64,000 nucleotides of DNA from JAGQSZ01 sp049647585 (GCA_049647585.1 JBARXY010000007.1:1-64000), one strand, 5' to 3'; shown: positions 1 through 8,357, counted from the first letter of the stretch. A program made the numbers and translations. The notes: generated from the sequence alone by a model not told the origin.

Positions 1-1
1 G

Positions 2-799
2 GCTCCGACCCCGGCGTCCCAGCCCGCGCCTGCCACTCGGCGCCCTTCGCCGGCTCGCCCGGACATCGCACCGCTGGTTCCCGGTACCGGTGACCGAGTC
101 GAGAAGCTCAACAACATTCGTCGTCTGACGGGTGACGCAATGATCGCCTCGAAGGCCGCAGCACCCCACGCGATCACGATCGTCGAGGTCGACTACGAAG
201 CGGTCGAGCAGGTCCGACAGGCGATGAGGCCTTCCTTCCGTGAGGAAGAAGGCTTCTCACTGACATATCTGCCCTTCATCTCCCGGGCAGTGGTCGACGC
301 ACTGCACGAGTTCCCACACATGAACGCGTCCATGGGCGATGGTTCTGTCGTGCTCCACGATGAGGTTCACCTCTCGGTGGCGGTCGACCTGGACTACAAG
401 GGGCTCTTGGCCCCGGTCGTGCGCTCGGCGCATGACAAGCGCCTGCGGGCGATCGCACGCGACATCCATGAACTGGCCGACCGCGCCCGCACCAAGTCGC
501 TACAACCAGATGACCTGTCCGGTGGCACCTTCACGCTAAGCAACTCGGGCAGCTTCGGCACCGCAATCGTGATTCCGATCATCAACCAGCCACAGGTCGC
601 CATCCTCTCCACCGACGGAGTCTCAAGGAAGCCGGTCGTCGTGACCGACGCCTTCGGCAACGAGAGCATCGGTATCCACTCGGTCGGAAACCTGACCCTG
701 TCATGGGACCATCGGGCGTTCGACGGTGCATATGCAGCAGCGTTCACAGCACGGGTCAAAGAGATTCTCGAGACCCGCGACTGGGAAGCCGAGTTCTGA
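2..799 (+). CDS. 2-oxoacid dehydrogenase E2 acyltransferase, C-terminal part (5' end outside window)
   Basis: The reading frame is open from the first bases of the window, so the N-terminal lipoyl domain(s) lie upstream. What is visible is an Ala/Pro-rich linker (about the first 25 codons), a short peripheral-subunit-binding-domain remnant or linker, and then the complete catalytic acyltransferase domain. It ends in the family signature DHRAFDG, which contains the catalytic His and Asp, about 30 residues before the stop. E2 enzymes move an acyl group from lipoyl-lysine to CoA in the pyruvate, 2-oxoglutarate or branched-chain complexes; the substrate cannot be told from this half. The lipoate synthesis gene follows after 20 bp, which fits an enzyme that needs lipoylation. 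Confidence 0.93.
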   Translation, partial: APTPASQPAPATRRPSPARPDIAPLVPGTGDRVEKLNNIRRLTGDAMIASKAAAPHAITIVEVDYEAVEQVRQAMRPSFREEEGFSLTYLPFISRAVVDALHEFPHMNASMGDGSVVLHDEVHLSVAVDLDYKGLLAPVVRSAHDKRLRAIARDIHELADRARTKSLQPDDLSGGTFTLSNSGSFGTAIVIPIINQPQVAILSTDGVSRKPVVVTDAFGNESIGIHSVGNLTLSWDHRAFDGAYAAAFTARVKEILETRDWEAEF

Positions 800-819
800 G
801 TGCCGGCCGGGGTCCGGCC

Positions 820-2682
820 ATGAGCGCGACAACGTCCACAACGTCGGTGGGCGGAGTTCGCACATTGGACGGGACTGGTGCCGGGCTTCGGGTCCGGTGG
901 CTCGGCACGGTGCGCTACCAGGACGCCTGGGCGCTGCAGCGTGGATTCCACTCCGACCGTTCGGGCCAGGGTGATGATCGCCTTCTGCTCCTGGAGCATC
1001 CCCACACGTACACCCTCGGTCGCAACGCCGAGCCCAAAAATGTTCTCGCCGGGGCCGCCGCCTCGGGTGCAGAACAGATCGCCGTGGACCGTGGCGGTGA
1101 CGTCACGTACCACGGGCCCGGACAACTGGTCGCCTATCCGATCCTGACGCTTCCCCCGAAGGGCTGGACGAGAGGTTCCAGCGAACTGCCACTCGAACCT
1201 GCGATGCCCGACACCAAGGCATACGTGTCGACCCTGGAGCAAGTGCTCATCGAAACACTCGAGGCCCTCGGACTGGGTGGTGCGGGACGACATGACGGGT
1301 TCCCCGGCGTCTGGATCGACCCGAACACTGAGTCCGCCCGCAAGATCGCGGCAATCGGGGTTCGCATCGAACACGGTCGTTCGCTTCACGGGATTGCGCT
1401 GAACGTGTCGCCCGATCTTGGCTACTTCCAACAGATCGTTCCGTGTGGCATCACGGACTACGGAGTCACCTCGCTCGAAGCCGAGGGTGTCGACGTGTCG
1501 ATGCGCGACGCCGCCGAGGCGTTCACCGACGCGTTCGTGGCGCATTGGGATCCGGGCTGGATCGAACGCTCCGACGTCGTCTGGAGGGTACGGGAGTCGG
1601 ACCTGGCGCCCTTCAGCCGCGGGGAGGGGCCCGGAGTTCCGACCCAGGGAGCCAACGCGCCGCGCACCCAACAAGCCGCCACGTCCCCGGAGCGGCCACC
1701 GGCTGTCAGCGGTCCTGGCCCCGACCCTGCTGTTCAGGGGACGTCGGTTCGCCTACTCGGGCGCTTGGCCGAGGCAGGCGTTGTCGGCGGAGTCCCGATC
1801 GAGGACCGCAAGCCGGACTGGATGCGCGCACCGGTCAAGATCGGCCCCGACGTTCTGCGCCTGAAGCACACGGTGCGTGAACTTGGCCTGATCACGGTCT
1901 GCGAAGAGGCAGGTTGTCCGAACCTGTCAGAGTGCTGGTCCGAGGGTACGGCGACATTCATGGTGTGTGGCGAGCGGTGTACCCGTGCGTGCGGGTTCTG
2001 CCTGGTCGACACCCGTCACCCGGCTCCGCTCGACCCCGGCGAACCGCAACGCGTGGCTGAGGCCGTCGCCAACATGATGCTCGAGTTTGCCGTCATCACG
2101 ATGGTGGCCCGTGACGACTTGGCTGACGGCGGTGCCGGACATGTCGCAGCCACGATCCGGGCGATCCGTGAGCGCGCACCCGGAACCAGGGTCGAAGTCC
2201 TGATAAGCGACTGCAAGGGTGACCCGGACTCGCTCCAACTCGTCTTCGACGAGCGACCCGAAGTGCTCAACCACAACATCGAGACAGTTCCCCGGCTGCA
2301 GCGTGCAGTACGGCCGTCGGCCTCGTACGCCAGGTCGCTGGCGGTGCTCTCACGAGCAGCGGAACAGGGGCTCACGGTCAAGTCCGGTCTGGTGCTCGGA
2401 ATGGGCGAGGAGGAGTCAGAGATCAACTCGACTCTCGCCGACCTGGCAGCGGTAGGGGCGTCCATCGTGACGATCGGACAGTACCTACGCCCGACCTCCA
2501 ACCACCTGCCGGTTGCCCGTTGGTGGACTCCCGACGACTATGCCCGGTTCAAGGTGACCGGCGAGTCCTTGGGAATCGCGCACGTCGAATCCAGTCCGTT
2601 CACACGGTCCAGCTATCACGCACGGGGTAGCGCGGATGCCGCCTCGGTGGCTGTGACATCACCTGAATCAGGAGCCAACTGA
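820..2682 (+). CDS. lipB-lipA: LipB-LipA fusion: octanoyltransferase plus lipoyl synthase
   Basis: A single 620-residue frame holds two lipoate enzymes that are normally separate. Residues about 20-235 are octanoyl-ACP:protein N-octanoyltransferase (LipB): the motif GGDVTYHGPGQLV is present, with candidate catalytic Lys175 (RKIAAIG) and Cys209 (PCGIT). A Pro/Gly/Ala-rich linker of roughly 70 residues follows. Residues about 325-605 are the radical-SAM lipoyl synthase (LipA): auxiliary cluster cysteines C361, C366 and C372, radical-SAM motif CX3CX2C at C387/C391/C394, and the C-terminal RSSY motif. LipB loads octanoate on the E2 lysine and LipA inserts two sulfurs. ATG 820 is chosen because it follows the E2 stop closely and precedes the LipB homology. 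I see no stop, frameshift or obvious internal ribosome site in the linker. The next gene overlaps by one base. Confidence 0.93.
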   Translation: MSATTSTTSVGGVRTLDGTGAGLRVRWLGTVRYQDAWALQRGFHSDRSGQGDDRLLLLEHPHTYTLGRNAEPKNVLAGAAASGAEQIAVDRGGDVTYHGPGQLVAYPILTLPPKGWTRGSSELPLEPAMPDTKAYVSTLEQVLIETLEALGLGGAGRHDGFPGVWIDPNTESARKIAAIGVRIEHGRSLHGIALNVSPDLGYFQQIVPCGITDYGVTSLEAEGVDVSMRDAAEAFTDAFVAHWDPGWIERSDVVWRVRESDLAPFSRGEGPGVPTQGANAPRTQQAATSPERPPAVSGPGPDPAVQGTSVRLLGRLAEAGVVGGVPIEDRKPDWMRAPVKIGPDVLRLKHTVRELGLITVCEEAGCPNLSECWSEGTATFMVCGERCTRACGFCLVDTRHPAPLDPGEPQRVAEAVANMMLEFAVITMVARDDLADGGAGHVAATIRAIRERAPGTRVEVLISDCKGDPDSLQLVFDERPEVLNHNIETVPRLQRAVRPSASYARSLAVLSRAAEQGLTVKSGLVLGMGEEESEINSTLADLAAVGASIVTIGQYLRPTSNHLPVARWWTPDDYARFKVTGESLGIAHVESSPFTRSSYHARGSADAASVAVTSPESGAN

Positions 2683-3440
2683 TGGGTCTAGTTGCAAGGG
2701 GTGGGCAGCAGAGCGTCCGCCAACAGGCTGGCGGACAGATGGCCAATCCGCGGCCCGTCTACGCAACCGGAACCGTTCATCACGAGGCGGTGGCCGAGGA
2801 TGGAACTGTCGTCCACCACCATCAGGTTTTCGAGCAGGGCCAGCTCATGTCGTGGACCTTCGACGACACCCCGGGCCCGTGGGCGCTGGTTCGAAAGGGC
2901 GACCCCAGGGCCAAGTTCGCCAGCTCCCTGCCAGGTCCGGCAGAGGTCGCCGAGGCGAAGATCCGCATCGGTGATGACCTGTTGGACCTGCCGCCGCTCG
3001 ACGACATCAACAGTGACCGTTGGGACGAGCTTCCGCTGATTCCCGACGCGACGGCCAGGCTTCGCTTCGAACTGACCGGCAGTCCGGTCGGCAACCTGGC
3101 GCTCGATATTCGTTATCAGGACGGGAAGCGTCCGATGTGTCAGATCATCGATGAGTGGGACGAGCTCTCGGACGGCGACGTTGGCTATCGCGCTCCCGAA
3201 ATGCACATCGTCATGACGTGGCGCAACTACCTGCGGATGCGTGCTGGCGAGGTCACGGCACTTGAGGCCATCGAGGAGGGCGGGACGACCGACGCCCGCT
3301 GGACGCTGCTCCTCATGCTCCACGGCCTGCTGCAGGAAACCGAATACGTCGACGTGTACCGCAGCCTTCCCAAGATTCCCACGGAACTCGGCTGGTGGGG
3401 CGAGGTGGCCCCCTATCTGACAGTCCCCGAAGATTCCTAA
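2682..3440 (+). CDS. hypothetical protein with SCP2-like C-terminal half
   Basis: The start overlaps the lipB-lipA stop by one base (TGATG) and has an AGGAG at 2670-2674, so translation is probably coupled. A shorter start at 2739 (MANPRP) is possible. The 252-residue protein has no signal peptide or membrane segment. Residues about 120-240 have the layout of sterol-carrier-protein-2-like domains, with alternating strands and a final segment of the form MRAGEVTALEAIEEGG followed by a hydrophobic helix. SCP2-like domains bind lipids or acyl-CoA. The resemblance is by eye only; the N-terminal 110 residues match nothing I recognise. Confidence 0.75.
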   Translation: MGLVARGGQQSVRQQAGGQMANPRPVYATGTVHHEAVAEDGTVVHHHQVFEQGQLMSWTFDDTPGPWALVRKGDPRAKFASSLPGPAEVAEAKIRIGDDLLDLPPLDDINSDRWDELPLIPDATARLRFELTGSPVGNLALDIRYQDGKRPMCQIIDEWDELSDGDVGYRAPEMHIVMTWRNYLRMRAGEVTALEAIEEGGTTDARWTLLLMLHGLLQETEYVDVYRSLPKIPTELGWWGEVAPYLTVPEDS

Positions 3441-3470
3441 GCCTGGTGGGTCCGCCTCCCAATCCGGGGA

Positions 3471-4181
3471 ATGCGATCGGAGATCTGGGACCGAGATGCA
3501 ACTCGTGAAGTGCGAAACGAATCGAACGTGACCAAGGACCTGTCGGGTCGTTCATCCGGGGCTGGTTTCGCCCACCGAGCCCGTATTGCGTATAGAACCC
3601 GGACCTTGCCTTCCGGCGAACTGTGCCGTGCTGTGGGAGTCGCTGCGGCTGTCGTGGATATTGGGGGCGGGGACGGCCTGCTGTCGCTTGCTCTCCTGAA
3701 TAGCGGCGCAGAACACGTCACTTGCGTCGATATCGACCCTTTCAAAACCGCATCGCTTCGTCGCTTCGTCGATGTCGCCGGACTCAAGGACTCACTCCAG
3801 GTCATCACCGCCGATGCTGTAGACGTCCTTGCGTCCCTCGGAACCGTCGACGCAGTGACGGTGTGTGACGTCCTATACCTTCTCGATGACGATGAGGTCT
3901 TCCGCGTTTTGGCTGAGTGCGTCGCTTCGCTCGGAGTCGGCGGTCGACTCGTAATCACCGAGATTGATCCTCAACGATGGCTGAGGCTCAGGGCGATCCA
4001 TCTCCAAGAATTTGTTGCCACCCGGATTTTGAAGGTGACCAAGGGAGAGTTCCAGGAGATCCGCGGATCTTGGCGCTATGCAGCGATACTCGAAGATCTT
4101 GGCTGCTCGGTCACCGTGGCCAGGCTTCGGCCCCGACTGCTTGCTGCCCACTTTCTGCTGGTGGCCACACGCCCAACGTGA
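3471..4181 (+). CDS. class I SAM-dependent methyltransferase
   Basis: Motif I (VVDIGGGDG, around residue 62) and the acidic residue ending the next strand (CVDIDP) mark a Rossmann-fold SAM-binding domain. The following segments match motifs II/III (AVTVCDVLYLL, GGRLVITEID). The substrate is unknown. The first 55 residues are polar and unlike the family, and no ribosome site supports ATG 3471. A GTG at 3528 is a reasonable alternative start. Its neighbours (SCP2-like protein, acyl-CoA dehydrogenase) do not point to a pathway. Confidence 0.75.
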   Translation: MRSEIWDRDATREVRNESNVTKDLSGRSSGAGFAHRARIAYRTRTLPSGELCRAVGVAAAVVDIGGGDGLLSLALLNSGAEHVTCVDIDPFKTASLRRFVDVAGLKDSLQVITADAVDVLASLGTVDAVTVCDVLYLLDDDEVFRVLAECVASLGVGGRLVITEIDPQRWLRLRAIHLQEFVATRILKVTKGEFQEIRGSWRYAAILEDLGCSVTVARLRPRLLAAHFLLVATRPT

Positions 4182-4212
4182 ATAGCGGCGCCATCTGGCC
4201 GTTTGGATACAC

Positions 4213-4228
4213 TTGACCGGTCGGTCAA
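4213..4228. promoter_or_regulatory. TetR-type palindromic operator upstream of acyl-CoA dehydrogenase
   Basis: TTGACCGGTCGGTCAA is a perfect inverted repeat with 7-bp arms around a 2-bp centre. It lies 26 bp before the preferred TTG start. Short GACCG/CGGTC palindromes are typical of TetR-family repressors that control fatty-acid genes. A possible -10 (GATACA at 4205-4210) would place the transcription start inside the palindrome, consistent with repression. No TetR gene is in the window. Confidence 0.6.
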
Positions 4229-4254
4229 GACAATCTCGAACTTGGGGGAACCCG

Positions 4255-5508
4255 TTGTACAAGTGGTCCGAAGAACAGGAAATGGTCCGCAGCGCGGTGC
4301 GTGACTTCATCGACAAAGAGGTGCGTCCACTGCGTGACGAGCTCGAGTTCGGGGACCTTCCTCCCTATGACCTGCTGAGGAAGATGTTCAATACCTTCGG
4401 CATGACCGATATGCAGAACGCCTCGTTCGAGAAGCGGATCGCGGCCGAGAAGGCTGCGGCTTCGGAGTCAGGGTCGGAGGGGAAGAGCGAGAAGGGCGAG
4501 CGCGTCAGGGATGAGAATTCCGTGGCCTTCAACCTGATCCCGATCATCGAACTCTGTCGTGTCTGCCCCGGAATGGTCACCGCTATGGGCGTGTCCATGG
4601 GGCTGACAGCGGCTGCTGTTATGAACAAGGGCACCATCGCCCAGAAGGAACGTTGGGGCAGGGACCTGCTGACGCTCGACAAGATCGGTGCGTGGGCGAT
4701 CACCGAGCCGGGCTCCGGCTCGGACGCGTTCGGGTCGATGCGAGCAACCGCACGACGTGATGGCGATGAGTACATCCTGAACGGGTCCAAGACCTTCATC
4801 ACGAACGGCCCCTACGCGGACACGATCGTCTTCATCTGCAAGCTCGACGAGGGCAATGCTCCCGAGGATCGTGCGGTGCTGCAGTTCGTCCTCGACAGCG
4901 GCATGGAAGGCCTTGAGCAGTCCAAGCCGCTGCGCAAGATGGGCGTCCATTCAAGCCCCACGGGTGAGCTGTTCCTGACCGACGTGCGGGTCGGCATGGA
5001 CAGGCTGCTCGGCGAATCCGAAGACGCCTACAAGGGCGGCGGCGGACGCAATGCATCCAAGGCGACGTTCGGTATGGAGCGCACCGGCGTCGTCGCCATG
5101 GCGCTCGGGATAGTCGACCGCTGCCTAGAGCTGTCAGTCGCCTACGCGAACGACCGAGTTCAGTTCGGACAATCGATCGGAAGCTTCCAGCTGATCCAAC
5201 TGAAGCTGGCCAAGATGGAGGTCGCCCGCATGAACCTCCAGAACCAGGTGTTCAGAAACATCGAAATGTCAGCCGCAGGGGAGTCGGTCAGCTTCGCCGA
5301 GGCGTCCGCGGGCAAGCTCTACGCGGCCCAGGCAGCGACCGAAGTGGCGTTGGAGGCCGTGCAGTTGTTCGGCGGCAACGGCTACATGGCCGAGTTCGAG
5401 GTCGAACAGTTGGCACGTGACGCAAAGGTCCTGCAGATCTACGCGGGCACCGACGAGATCCAGGTCTCGGCGGTGGCCCGGGCCTTGCTCGCAGAGCAGG
5501 CAGGCTGA
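4255..5508 (+). CDS. acyl-CoA dehydrogenase
   Basis: This FAD enzyme oxidises an acyl-CoA at the alpha-beta bond. FAD/substrate-binding signatures are present (WAITEPGSGSDA, the GSKTFITNG strand, and the C-terminal GGNGYMAEFEVEQLARD helix). At the site where medium-chain enzymes carry the catalytic Glu (YEGTS) this protein has YAGTD. The base is therefore probably Glu275 in FGMERTGV, the position used by long-chain and isovaleryl-CoA dehydrogenases. A charged, low-complexity insertion (Ala/Glu/Lys/Ser-rich, residues about 62-88) is unusual. TTG 4255 is chosen because GGGGGAA at 4244-4250 precedes it and the family N-terminus (YKWSEEQ) begins there. An in-frame TTG at 4213 lies inside the operator. 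Length 417 aa. Confidence 0.9.
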   Translation: MYKWSEEQEMVRSAVRDFIDKEVRPLRDELEFGDLPPYDLLRKMFNTFGMTDMQNASFEKRIAAEKAAASESGSEGKSEKGERVRDENSVAFNLIPIIELCRVCPGMVTAMGVSMGLTAAAVMNKGTIAQKERWGRDLLTLDKIGAWAITEPGSGSDAFGSMRATARRDGDEYILNGSKTFITNGPYADTIVFICKLDEGNAPEDRAVLQFVLDSGMEGLEQSKPLRKMGVHSSPTGELFLTDVRVGMDRLLGESEDAYKGGGGRNASKATFGMERTGVVAMALGIVDRCLELSVAYANDRVQFGQSIGSFQLIQLKLAKMEVARMNLQNQVFRNIEMSAAGESVSFAEASAGKLYAAQAATEVALEAVQLFGGNGYMAEFEVEQLARDAKVLQIYAGTDEIQVSAVARALLAEQAG

Positions 5509-5518
5509 CCGGGCTGAC

Positions 5519-5546
5519 CTGACAAGGCGCCCAACGCGGGTACCGT
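5519..5546 (+). promoter_or_regulatory. putative leaderless promoter for the 5553 gene
   Basis: A -35-like CTGACA (5519-5524), a 16-bp spacer and a -10-like TACCGT (5541-5546) end exactly 6 nt before the GTG start at 5553. No Shine-Dalgarno sequence fits in that interval, so the mRNA probably starts at or beside the start codon. Confidence 0.45.
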
Positions 5547-5552
5547 CGAGGC

Positions 5553-6662
5553 GTGCTCGTTACAGAACCATTCGAACAACTCGTCGACCGAATTCGCGGT
5601 GAGGCCGAAGAGGGCTTCTTCCACACAGGCGCGCAGTTGGTTGTCACACATCGAGGTGAGCGGGTCCTCGACGCGGCCGTTGGCCAAACACACCTCCATG
5701 AGCCATATCGCAGCGACACGCTCTCTGCGCTCTACTGCACCGCCAAACCGATCGTGGCGACCGCCGTTCTACGCCTGATCGCCGAGGACGAACTGAGCAT
5801 GGAGGACCGACTCGGCGACGTGGTCGATGACCTCTCCGCCGGATGGATCGCCGATCGCACCGTCGAACAGGTTCTGGGCCACACCGCCGGCCTGCACGTG
5901 ATCAACACGATCCTCGCCCGGATCCTCCCCGAACGCAGCCGCGAGCCGTGGCTCTATGCCGCGGAGCCCCCGCACGGCTGGCGGTTCGGTACCCAGCGTG
6001 CCTATTCCGAGTTCGGTGGTTGGTTCATGTTGGGCAAGGTGATTGAGTCGCTCACCGAGAAGCCCTTCGACCAATACGTCACGAAAGCAGTGCTCGACCC
6101 CTACGGCGTCGCAGCGGACGACATGGTCCTGCGCATCGGGGCTGAGGACTACGAGAAGTTCTATCCCCGGATCTCGGCGACGCTGGACCTGACGTTGGAG
6201 AAGCCGCTCCCGCTGCTCGCCGAGGTCGGGCCCGAGACCACAGCCGAATGGAATCCGTCATTTGGCGCCTACGGCACGATGAGTGCGATCGCGACGTTCT
6301 ACGAGGGTCTGCTCGGCGACCTCGACGGCGCCGACAAGGTGCTCACTGCGGATCTGTTGGCCGACGCTGTGAAGGCACGTGAGCCGATCACATATGACCC
6401 GACCCTGGACCGTGATGCCGGCTTCGGCCTGGGTTTCATGACACCCCTGTCGTCGCACTATTTCGGTACCGCCCCGAGCGCGACCGCTTTCGGACATGCG
6501 GGACAGGGAGGAACGAGCTTCGCCATGGCCGACCCCGAACACGACTTGGTCGTGGCCGTGCTCTTCAACGCCGGACTCGACGCTGACTCGGCCCTGTCGT
6601 TCCGCAGGGTACATCTGGTCGACTCGATCTACCGGGCTCTGGATCTGACCGGAACCGACTGA
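5553..6662 (+). CDS. beta-lactamase-fold serine-hydrolase family protein with Cys at the nucleophile site
   Basis: The protein (369 aa) has the class C beta-lactamase/esterase layout: an SxxK-like motif, a Tyr motif (Y151 in YSEFG) and a terminal HAGQGG. The family spans esterases, peptidases and amidases, so the substrate is open. In this protein the SxxK position reads C62-T-A-K65, a Ser-to-Cys change supported by the codon TGC. A cysteine nucleophile could still work, or the protein may have lost hydrolase activity. There is no signal peptide, so it should be cytoplasmic. GTG 5553 is the only start that includes the N-terminal helix and sits behind a leaderless-type promoter. Confidence 0.88.
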   Translation: MLVTEPFEQLVDRIRGEAEEGFFHTGAQLVVTHRGERVLDAAVGQTHLHEPYRSDTLSALYCTAKPIVATAVLRLIAEDELSMEDRLGDVVDDLSAGWIADRTVEQVLGHTAGLHVINTILARILPERSREPWLYAAEPPHGWRFGTQRAYSEFGGWFMLGKVIESLTEKPFDQYVTKAVLDPYGVAADDMVLRIGAEDYEKFYPRISATLDLTLEKPLPLLAEVGPETTAEWNPSFGAYGTMSAIATFYEGLLGDLDGADKVLTADLLADAVKAREPITYDPTLDRDAGFGLGFMTPLSSHYFGTAPSATAFGHAGQGGTSFAMADPEHDLVVAVLFNAGLDADSALSFRRVHLVDSIYRALDLTGTD

Positions 6663-6706
6663 CTCGGAGCACTCGAGACCCCGGCTTCGGACTCAATGTT
6701 TGGAAG

Positions 6707-6779
6707 GCCGGAGTGGAAACGTTTGTCGCCCCCTTCCGCTCTCACGGGGCAGACGCGTTACCCGAAGATGTCACTAGCG
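6707..6779. repeat. 73-bp direct repeat, copy 1 (overlaps ATPase 3' end)
   Basis: It matches 8358-8430 at 69 of 73 positions (offset exactly 1651 bp). The copy spans the last codons and the stop of the ATPase gene (minus strand, ending SDIFG then stop) and about 50 bp beyond it. The two copies bracket the ATPase gene. Confidence 0.92.
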
Positions 6780-8179
6780 GTGACGACCTGCATGCCGTCG
6801 GATCGGTCGACCGCCGTGCGTGCGCACGCGTAGAAGGTCACGTCGTCCGGGTCGATGAGTTTGGAGTCGAACAGCTTGCGGCGCATGCCGCCGAGTAGGG
6901 AGCTGCCGTTCACCTTCTTGGCCCACTTGGCTTCACCGACTGCACATGGACGGCGCCTTCGCCCTTCCAACACGACTGCATCCAGCTGACACGGGTCGTC
7001 ACTGGGCTCTCCCTGCATCCGCCACCATTCGCCAACATCGACCACATCGCCCAGTAAGCCTTGTGCTGCGAGGCGGCGGAGGTGACTGCGGAACGCGTCT
7101 TCGTAGCGCGGCCCCATGTAGTCATCGAAGGAGGCGAGGATAACCGTTTTGACCGTTGGCCCCAGGCCGCGTTCGATCGGCCCGCGGTGCGGTTCGATGC
7201 AGGTCAACCAGAAGGCGAGGAAGTTGTCTGCGATCCGATACGACGTGCGTTTGGTTCTCTCGGGGTCTTCCCCCACCGGGTAGACCTTGTCTAGTAGCCG
7301 GGCTCGCGTGAGATCTCCCAGCACCCTTGTGGGGAGCTTGCCGGTGTGGTTCTGGATTGTCTGGAACGTCGTCGACCCTGCGGCGATGGCACGCATGACC
7401 TGTTCGGGAAGCCTCTTCCCGCCGTGACCGACAATGTCCTCGTCCGCCAGCACGAGTTCTCCCTCAGACAACAACAGTCCCTGCTCACTGGTTACGAGCC
7501 GATCAAGGTTCTGCTCGAACGTTGCCGAGTCGTCCCACAGCGCTAAGTAGCGGGGGATCCCACCACACACTCCCCACGCCGCCGCACGGTCGACGGGCGC
7601 TGCGTTCGGGAGCATTAGCGCGGCCTCGTGAGGGCGAAATGGTTGGACCGCCAGACGCAGATCGGCTCGCCCGAACATCGCGGCGCGCTCCTCCTGGAGA
7701 GACTCCATCACCCGCACAGCTGACCCGCAGACTAGGAGCTTCAGGTGCGTCTCATGCGTTTCGGTCACCCGACCCCAAAGGGCACGTAGTTCTTCTTCGA
7801 GGTTTGGCGACACCCTCATCAGCTCAGGGAACTCGTCGAGGATGAGCACGATCGGCTCGCTCTCAGCAGCGTCCGCGAACGTTTCGATCACGTCGTCCCA
7901 CCCGGTGAACGGCCGCTCGGCGAGCGAACGTCGTTTGAGGTTCAACACCGGTTCTGCCGCCTGGGAAAGTAGCCGGAGCTCCTCAGATAGCGCTGCGCCA
8001 CGTGCCGTGTGTTGCACCACCCGCCTTCCACGGGCGAACTTGGCCAGCAACCAACTCTTGCCGACTCGTCGACGGCCATAGACGATACCCAGCCCAGGCC
8101 CCCCACGTGAGTGCCAGACGTCCAGCGCGTCCAACTCCTGTGTGCGATTGACGAAGGTTGCTAGTCCTCGGGTAGTCAC
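6758..8179 (-). CDS. AAA ATPase, Arch_ATPase/DUF234 type
   Basis: A 473-residue P-loop ATPase: Walker A at residues 35-42 (GRRRVGKS), Walker B near residue 118 (VLILDEFPE), and a sensor-like LLVCGSA strand about 35 residues later. A winged-helix-like middle region follows. The C-terminal third has DUF234 features (ADNFLAFWL) and a possible PD-(D/E)XK-like core (QLDAVVLEGRRRRPCAVGEAKW: D, E and K spaced as in that fold). This family is common in archaea and scattered in bacteria, often on mobile DNA; its role is unknown. GTG 8179 is the only start before an upstream stop in this frame. The gene is bracketed by 73-bp direct repeats and has an operator-like repeat just upstream. Confidence 0.9.
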   Translation of the reverse strand: MTTRGLATFVNRTQELDALDVWHSRGGPGLGIVYGRRRVGKSWLLAKFARGRRVVQHTARGAALSEELRLLSQAAEPVLNLKRRSLAERPFTGWDDVIETFADAAESEPIVLILDEFPELMRVSPNLEEELRALWGRVTETHETHLKLLVCGSAVRVMESLQEERAAMFGRADLRLAVQPFRPHEAALMLPNAAPVDRAAAWGVCGGIPRYLALWDDSATFEQNLDRLVTSEQGLLLSEGELVLADEDIVGHGGKRLPEQVMRAIAAGSTTFQTIQNHTGKLPTRVLGDLTRARLLDKVYPVGEDPERTKRTSYRIADNFLAFWLTCIEPHRGPIERGLGPTVKTVILASFDDYMGPRYEDAFRSHLRRLAAQGLLGDVVDVGEWWRMQGEPSDDPCQLDAVVLEGRRRRPCAVGEAKWAKKVNGSSLLGGMRRKLFDSKLIDPDDVTFYACARTAVDRSDGMQVVTASDIFG

Positions 8180-8202
8180 GCCATATCCATCTCAGGAATG
8201 GT

Positions 8203-8228
8203 ATGTATCATACATCGATTGTATCATA
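8203..8228. promoter_or_regulatory. operator-like repeats upstream of the ATPase gene
   Basis: TGTATCATA occurs twice in direct orientation (8204-8212 and 8220-8228, 16 bp apart). The first copy lies within a 13-bp palindrome ATGTATCATACAT (8203-8215). The patch is AT-rich in otherwise GC-rich DNA and sits 25-50 bp before the ATPase GTG on the minus strand, where a promoter and repressor site would be expected. Confidence 0.5.
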
Positions 8229-8357
8229 TGTGCGTCAGCTGTGATTGCCGATTCCCTTGGACTGGAGCCGAGATATCCCGCCGCTCAAGTAGCGCTTGCG
8301 CAAGTTCTTTAGCCAGTCGGCTGAGTGAGTTGCCGTCCCAAGCGGCGAATACGCACT

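Noticed and set aside
394..1674. Long open frame of 426 codons on the minus strand
   Set aside because: It runs antisense to the E2 and LipB coding regions, which have clear domain motifs; its translation is Arg/Gly-rich with no recognisable fold. It is a GC-rich shadow frame.
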